From Amoebidium appalachense (Eukaryota > Ichthyosporea): 64,000 nt of DNA. This document shows positions 59,465 to 64,000 of the stretch, in pieces. The notes beneath the pieces were generated by a model that made no database searches, was not told where the DNA came from, and saw only the letters and a list, made by a program, of their open reading frames with translations. The position numbers and the translations under genes are program-made. Where the stretch lies: NCBI GenBank assembly GCA_963693365.1, contig CAVNZM010000005.1, forward strand, positions 7,998,001 to 8,062,000. Direction: 5' to 3'. The stretch's first letter is position 1. Every line of letters begins with the position of its first letter.

Positions 59465-60154
59465 TTAGAGCTCGTATAATTCCTCCTCGGATGTGGGCTC
59501 CTGTTTGATTTCGTCCGCCCTCAGTAGTGTATCCCCGTTTTCTCCCAATTCGCGGCCAATATCCGCGAGGGTGGTGGTCTCGTATGGCTCTTCATCGCTG
59601 TCGTATGCGATATCGAGGCCGGGGATGCGGGTAAAGTTGGTGGTGGCTGTGTTGAGGGGATGTGAGTGAGGGTCTGTAAAAGTGGGGATGTCCACAACAA
59701 AGCCATTTGGAAATATGAGGGTGAGTGTATCCCAATTATATGAGATATTCCCTAGGCGAGATAGTGTGATCCAAAATTCGTTTCCAAGTAAAATGGGAGT
59801 TTTAAGTGCTAGGTGAGAGCTAGCAGAATCGATCACACGGAATGGATGGGTGACAGCAACTTCATTTCCGTTTTTGCCTCTCAAAGTGATTTGCACGCTT
59901 GCTTTTTCTGTTACTTTTACAGCTTGGCTCCCTATACCGTACACATCCACAGGGGTATTTAAAGCTTCTATGGTTAAACCTAATTTAAGGGCAAGTGAAC
60001 GTGGGATGAGGGCGGGGCCAGCACCAGTATCTATGCATGCAATAGTAGGCTGTGAATTTATATAACACGAAAGCATAGATGCAGCCGCACGTGTGTATGG
60101 AATATGGTGATGCGTGTGTTCACCTGCGTAGTACGCTGCGACGGTGGGGCTCAT
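59465..60154 (-). CDS. Gypsy aspartic protease ORF
   Basis: 229-residue minus-strand ORF. IACIDTGAGPALIPRSLA holds the catalytic Asp-Thr-Gly of retropepsins. ILLGNEFWITL matches the second conserved block (hydrophobic-LG). An acidic C-terminus follows (EELGENGD, EPTSEEELYEL). The frame is open upstream of M60154 into the leader, so the start may be earlier. It would cut the element polyprotein. It stands where gag would be expected. Confidence 0.75.
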   Translation of the reverse strand: MSPTVAAYYAGEHTHHHIPYTRAAASMLSCYINSQPTIACIDTGAGPALIPRSLALKLGLTIEALNTPVDVYGIGSQAVKVTEKASVQITLRGKNGNEVAVTHPFRVIDSASSHLALKTPILLGNEFWITLSRLGNISYNWDTLTLIFPNGFVVDIPTFTDPHSHPLNTATTNFTRIPGLDIAYDSDEEPYETTTLADIGRELGENGDTLLRADEIKQEPTSEEELYEL

Positions 60155-60532
60155 GTACGCCAGATCATCGGTCTTGTTGTACTTGGCGATGGGCGAATAG
60201 GATCCCCAGAATGGAGATGATGTGCGCTTCTGGTAGTGGGTGGAGTCCGTGGAGATGGGACTGTCACTCAGGCGACTGTATTTGGCGGAGCTACCAGAGT
60301 CTAGGGAGGACGGTGGGGACTCGGTGTCACTGAAGTGAAGGATGCGGTGTAACTTAGAGGTTTCTCTGTGAGACTTTATTATTTGCTGACTTCCATTGAC
60401 TGGCCCGCCGGGACCTTTATATACTTGTGGTCTGGCTCACTGGAATGTTACATACTATTCCCGATTGGTCTACCCGCCGCTATGGATCTAGTCGCTACCA
60501 ATCAAAGCACTCCAATAGAATCTTCTAGACTC
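60155..60532 (-). promoter_or_regulatory. Leader and probable 5' LTR remnant of gypsy element E
   Basis: Read on the minus strand, TATATAAAGG (about 60415) is followed by AATAATAAAG (about 60380), as in an LTR with promoter and polyadenylation signal. A leader to the protease ORF follows. The LTR is truncated at 60532 by the neighbouring element. Confidence 0.5.
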
Positions 60533-62945
60533 TGTCGTAGCAACAAACAGAGTGTATGTGAACTACTCTAACTATCTGCACGCTTAAAGGGGCTCGAAAC
60601 CGTGTATACGTATAAACTTTTCTTTGAGTTGGGTGGGAAGCGAGTTTTTCGTGTTCTCAGAAGAACTTCCAAAAGCCCGCGACCCCGCGAGACACTTCAC
60701 AGACACGCGGCCCACTGGCCAGACAAATACCACAGTGACATTCAGCCAATCACAACACTCCCTCCCCCACAGACTACACGCACTCCACACCATTGGCTAC
60801 CGCCACCTCAGACACCCCTACAGCACTACAACACGTACACACGTTTACTCACAATACATATAAGCATACACACACGCGAGCAGGCAACATGGGTCTCGCC
60901 AAGCACACAGCAAGAAGCAATACAACATTTAACATGGAGAGTACGCAGAGGCATGGTGCATGCACGCGCGCACCTTTAACAATCAGCCGCCGCCGCATCA
61001 GGTTCTCCCCATACCACTGATTAATCTCCTCATACCCCACTTAGACCCCGGCATCACTATGCAAGAAAACCCCCGAAATTCACTCACCAAAACACGAATT
61101 ATAGAAGCAAACTAATACGAATCAGCTCAGCACATGACAACTCCCCCCTCGCACAGAAAATAACTGAGTTCCACCTCAGTAAAAACTACCTAAAAACAAA
61201 ATAAAGTTATGTGCTGAGCGACTACAACTACCGCTAACCATGCAGGAAGCAACATATAACATATAACATAAAACATATACATGCATCCACGCACCACCCC
61301 AGCATGGTTAGTACCCAACCCAACCCCAAAACAAGGATAATATGAACCGCCACTGACGTTGCCCTGTAGATGCACCTCTGCCCCCGTCCACAACCTGCAC
61401 CCAAAACCCCATGCCCCTGGCACAATGTTATATCGAGTGGAACATAGCAACAGACATGATAACAGACACCATCCATACAACCACACTCAGCATGCCCCAT
61501 CCCCAAAGAATTCCTAACACAACCAAACATGCCGTGACGAACACCTCCAGACTCATGTGACGTACACCTCCAGACTCTCTTGCTGGCCATTCCTCTACCC
61601 GACAAAGACTCCTACTACGTAGGTCCCGGTGGTTTGGGAATGCCTCCGCCCCAACCGTGCCCTACCCAGCGGTGTGTCTAAGGCCTACTGCTGCACTGGG
61701 CACCACAACACTACTCAACAACACTACGGGCAGCCACTCCAAAGGGCCTCAACACCAGGCCCAGGGCAGCCACTCCAAGGGGCCTCAGCACCAGGCCCTT
61801 TGACGACGGGGGTTCACAACAGTGGGGGCCTGCCACTGCCATGACTACACTTCGACCCCCCCCCCAGCCCCCTCGTCAGAGGGCCGAGCTCCCAGACAGC
61901 AGCAGGACTTTCTATTCCACTGACCCTAACCACACACGTCGCCAACACAGGACTCATACACACGTCGAAAACGCCAGGCACCAGTAGAAAACTCGCCGAA
62001 AAATAACACCACACAACAGTTACTCCCATAGTATTACAACAACAACAACCCAAGAGATGGCCTACCCCCTAATAAAACCTTCATACCAGCAACACGGTCA
62101 CCGACGTCCCTGCCCCCCACGACGGGGCTGTTTACACCACGCGTTGCCCCCGCTCCTTGCAGTTGTCACAGGTGCCTGGGAAAGAGCCTGGCGCCGGCTC
62201 TTGCTGTCCCGCCCCAAAGACGCCAGCCTGGCCCATCTGTTATCCCGTTGTGGCCGTGGCTGGTAGGGCTGGTAGCGCCGTGGGGAGGGTGACTGCCGCC
62301 GGTCCCCTCTGAGGCCTCTGCTGGGCAAACGGCCCTGAGCTTGCTAAGTCACCTAGGGAGGTCAAGGTCCTTAGCGAGGACTAAGTCCCCTGTGATACTA
62401 GTCCTACTGCTCAAGTTGCCTATGCCAACTGTTGCTAGCTGTAGGCCTGTGTGTGCGTATGTTTCTTCTACCTCTAACTGTCGAAAAAGTCCTAAGTCAA
62501 AGCCACTCATAACCGCTAGGCGTGAAAGAAAAAAAAAACTAGGGGTGAAAGCAACAGCCCAGAAGGACTAACAGTGCGTGTGCCCCCTCCCTGCAAAAAA
62601 CTGCAGAGAAAGGGGGTGTAGCTTGTCGTGGCAACAAACAGAGTGTATATGAACTACTCTAACTATCTGCACGCTTAAAGGGGCTCGAAACCGTGTATAC
62701 GTATAAACTTTTCTTTGAGTTGGGTGGGAAGCGAGTTTTTCGTGTTCTCAGAAGAACTTCCAAAAGCCCGCGACCCCGCGAGACACTTCACAGACACGCG
62801 GCCCACTGGCCAGACAAATACCACAGTGACATTCAGCCAATCACAACACTCCCTCCCCCACAGACTACACGCACTCCACACCATTGGCTACCGCCACCTC
62901 AGACACCCCTACAGCACTACAACACGTACACACGTTTACTCACAA
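60533..62945 (-). mobile_element. Second copy of the non-autonomous 606-bp-LTR element, truncated
   Basis: Inverted relative to 33482-36181. The 3' LTR is 60533-61139 (607 bp), the internal region 61140-62623 (1484 bp), and the 5' LTR 62624-62945, which lacks its first ~285 bp. The purine tract next to the 3' LTR (GCGAGGGGGGAGT) is conserved. No ORF for gag or pol. Confidence 0.9.
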
Positions 62946-63780
62946 GGAGGGTACTTAGGACTTTTGAGATTTGGGTGTTTTCTATGGAAATGCTCGGTTA
63001 TCCCTTGTATATTTTGTAAAAATGTATATTGTATCTCTATTAGGCACACTAGGACCCAAACTAGGATGTGCATGGAATGCGACCCAAACATCTTTGGAAG
63101 CATCCAATTATATATTTATCAACGTTTTAACTGTTGGGTGTCCGTTTGCAAACAGCGATATAAGTTCCTTCGACCACATAGCAAGCCACGATAGCACATT
63201 ATCTTTCAGGTGAAGTATCACAGTTCTTGAGGGGTAGCAAACAAGCGACATGCTGGTTAATGAACGGAGCTGGGTACGGTAGTTCCACAACAGCAATTTG
63301 GAGTTTTGCAATTGTATGGGCATTGTTTAATGCACATTGTGAATAAAACATGAGATAAGTCTTACACAATACATCCTTAAACAGGGTGCTTTACAAATTC
63401 CAGCTAACTGACCGACATGATGTTCACAACTATTACAGGCAAAGAAGCCCAATGTAACATAATAGAGCTGAAGAACGCTCTCAATCAGGCAGGCCATCCT
63501 GTGACTTTGGAAAGAGTTCAAAGGAGAAGTGGTATGAGCATCAGTCTACACGTGAAACATCACATACAATATACAAAGTAAAGGGTTATACAATACAACC
63601 TATCTAACTTACTATCACATCAATCACAACTTACCATCACATTCCAACGCTAACCCATGAAGACAAACAAGGAAAGATTGCCTCCTCCACTTCGCTACCC
63701 ATTCATTAATTCAAACAGTATGGTTCAAAAAAGTATATAGTGTGGTAGAGCATGCCTAAGGATCGGATTGAGGTTAAAGC
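62946..63780. other. AT-rich DNA, nothing recognised
   Basis: Begins abruptly at the truncation of the LTR. No ORF with family features. Confidence 0.4.
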
Positions 63781-63803
63781 TTTAAGATGTTGTGGTCACC
63801 GTG

Positions 63804-63992
63804 TCAGTCGGCGAGTCCGGAACCAGCTGGAACGGCTGACCGGGGGGTCCCAGAAGGAGGGGGTGACAGAAGGGAACCAGTTGGAGAAGGTGACCGGGGT
63901 GCCAGTGGTTCGGCAGTGACGGACGCACTGTTAGCCGCTGCCAACTCCTTCTCCAGTTCATCTTCCATCTCATCCTGCTCGGTAGTCGGCAA
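63804..63992 (-). CDS. Possible exon, acidic then Pro/Ser-rich
   Basis: Minus-strand reading MPTTEQDEMEDELEKELAAA followed by a Pro/Ser-rich tail. The acidic helix is plausible coding sequence, possibly the start of a gene or exon cut by the window end. No family recognised; GC is higher than the neighbouring DNA. Confidence 0.25.
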   Translation of the reverse strand: MPTTEQDEMEDELEKELAAANSASVTAEPLAPRSPSPTGSLLSPPPSGTPRSAVPAGSGLAD

Positions 63993-64000
63993 CGGATTGA

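Larger units (their letters stand above)
54500..60532 (-). mobile_element. Ty3/gypsy element E without recognisable gag
   Basis: The minus-strand order is leader (60532-60155), protease ORF, unknown ORF, then RT-RNase H-integrase. The order RT before integrase defines Ty3/gypsy. The right side is cut by the inverted LTR element at 60533. Neither LTR pair nor target duplication could be identified. Confidence 0.75.

Noticed and set aside
54300-60532. LTR pair for gypsy element E
   Set aside because: I compared the TATA-containing stretch at 60360-60532 with 53400-54500 by eye and found no convincing match.

Overview
This is eukaryotic nuclear DNA. Genes are GC-rich and split by many short GT-AG introns (about 50-240 bp), and intergenic and intronic DNA is full of poly-G/poly-C runs and CA/GT microsatellites. 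Most of the window is nested retrotransposons. DIRS elements with split direct repeats, a style I recall from green algae such as Volvox, together with compact genes, suggest an alga or another protist. I cannot name the species. No tRNA, rRNA or CRISPR was seen.

Region 1-8159 holds several broken copies of one DIRS-like (tyrosine recombinase) retrotransposon and their terminal repeats in both orientations. Region 8160-32830 is one Ty1/copia element opened by layers of insertions. A DNA element with 28-bp terminal inverted repeats (9202-25888) sits in the copia. A DIRS element (10615-25217) sits in that element. An 8.9-kb piggyBac-like DNA transposon (15874-24799) sits in the DIRS element. 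A second cluster (27341-32146: DIRS pieces, two Ty3/gypsy fragments, an LTR fragment) lies in the same copia. The innermost transposon carries the most unusual gene: three exons joining in phase give a 1278-residue protein. In it a DDE transposase appears to contain a SAP domain and a YqaJ-type nuclease between its second and third acidic residues, with a cysteine-rich C-terminus.

Region 33369-40344 is a second copia element. Its left LTR contains a complete 2.7-kb non-autonomous LTR element with two 606-bp LTRs and target duplication GATCG; the partner copia LTR preserves the empty site. Region 40345-43107 is mostly non-coding.

Region 43108-50537 is the host gene island, with alternating strands: an unknown basic protein (-), a methyltransferase-like protein (+), a nocturnin-like phosphatase (-) and an L-gulonolactone oxidase-like flavoenzyme (+). 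I resolved exon boundaries for the last three by phase and homology. Region 50538-54499 is intergenic, with a 31-bp minisatellite that stays open in all three minus-strand frames and a cluster of GATATC sites. Region 54500-60532 is a Ty3/gypsy element on the minus strand with protease, an unknown ORF and pol but no recognisable gag. Region 60533-62945 is a second, truncated copy of the non-autonomous LTR element. The rest holds nothing I can assign firmly.
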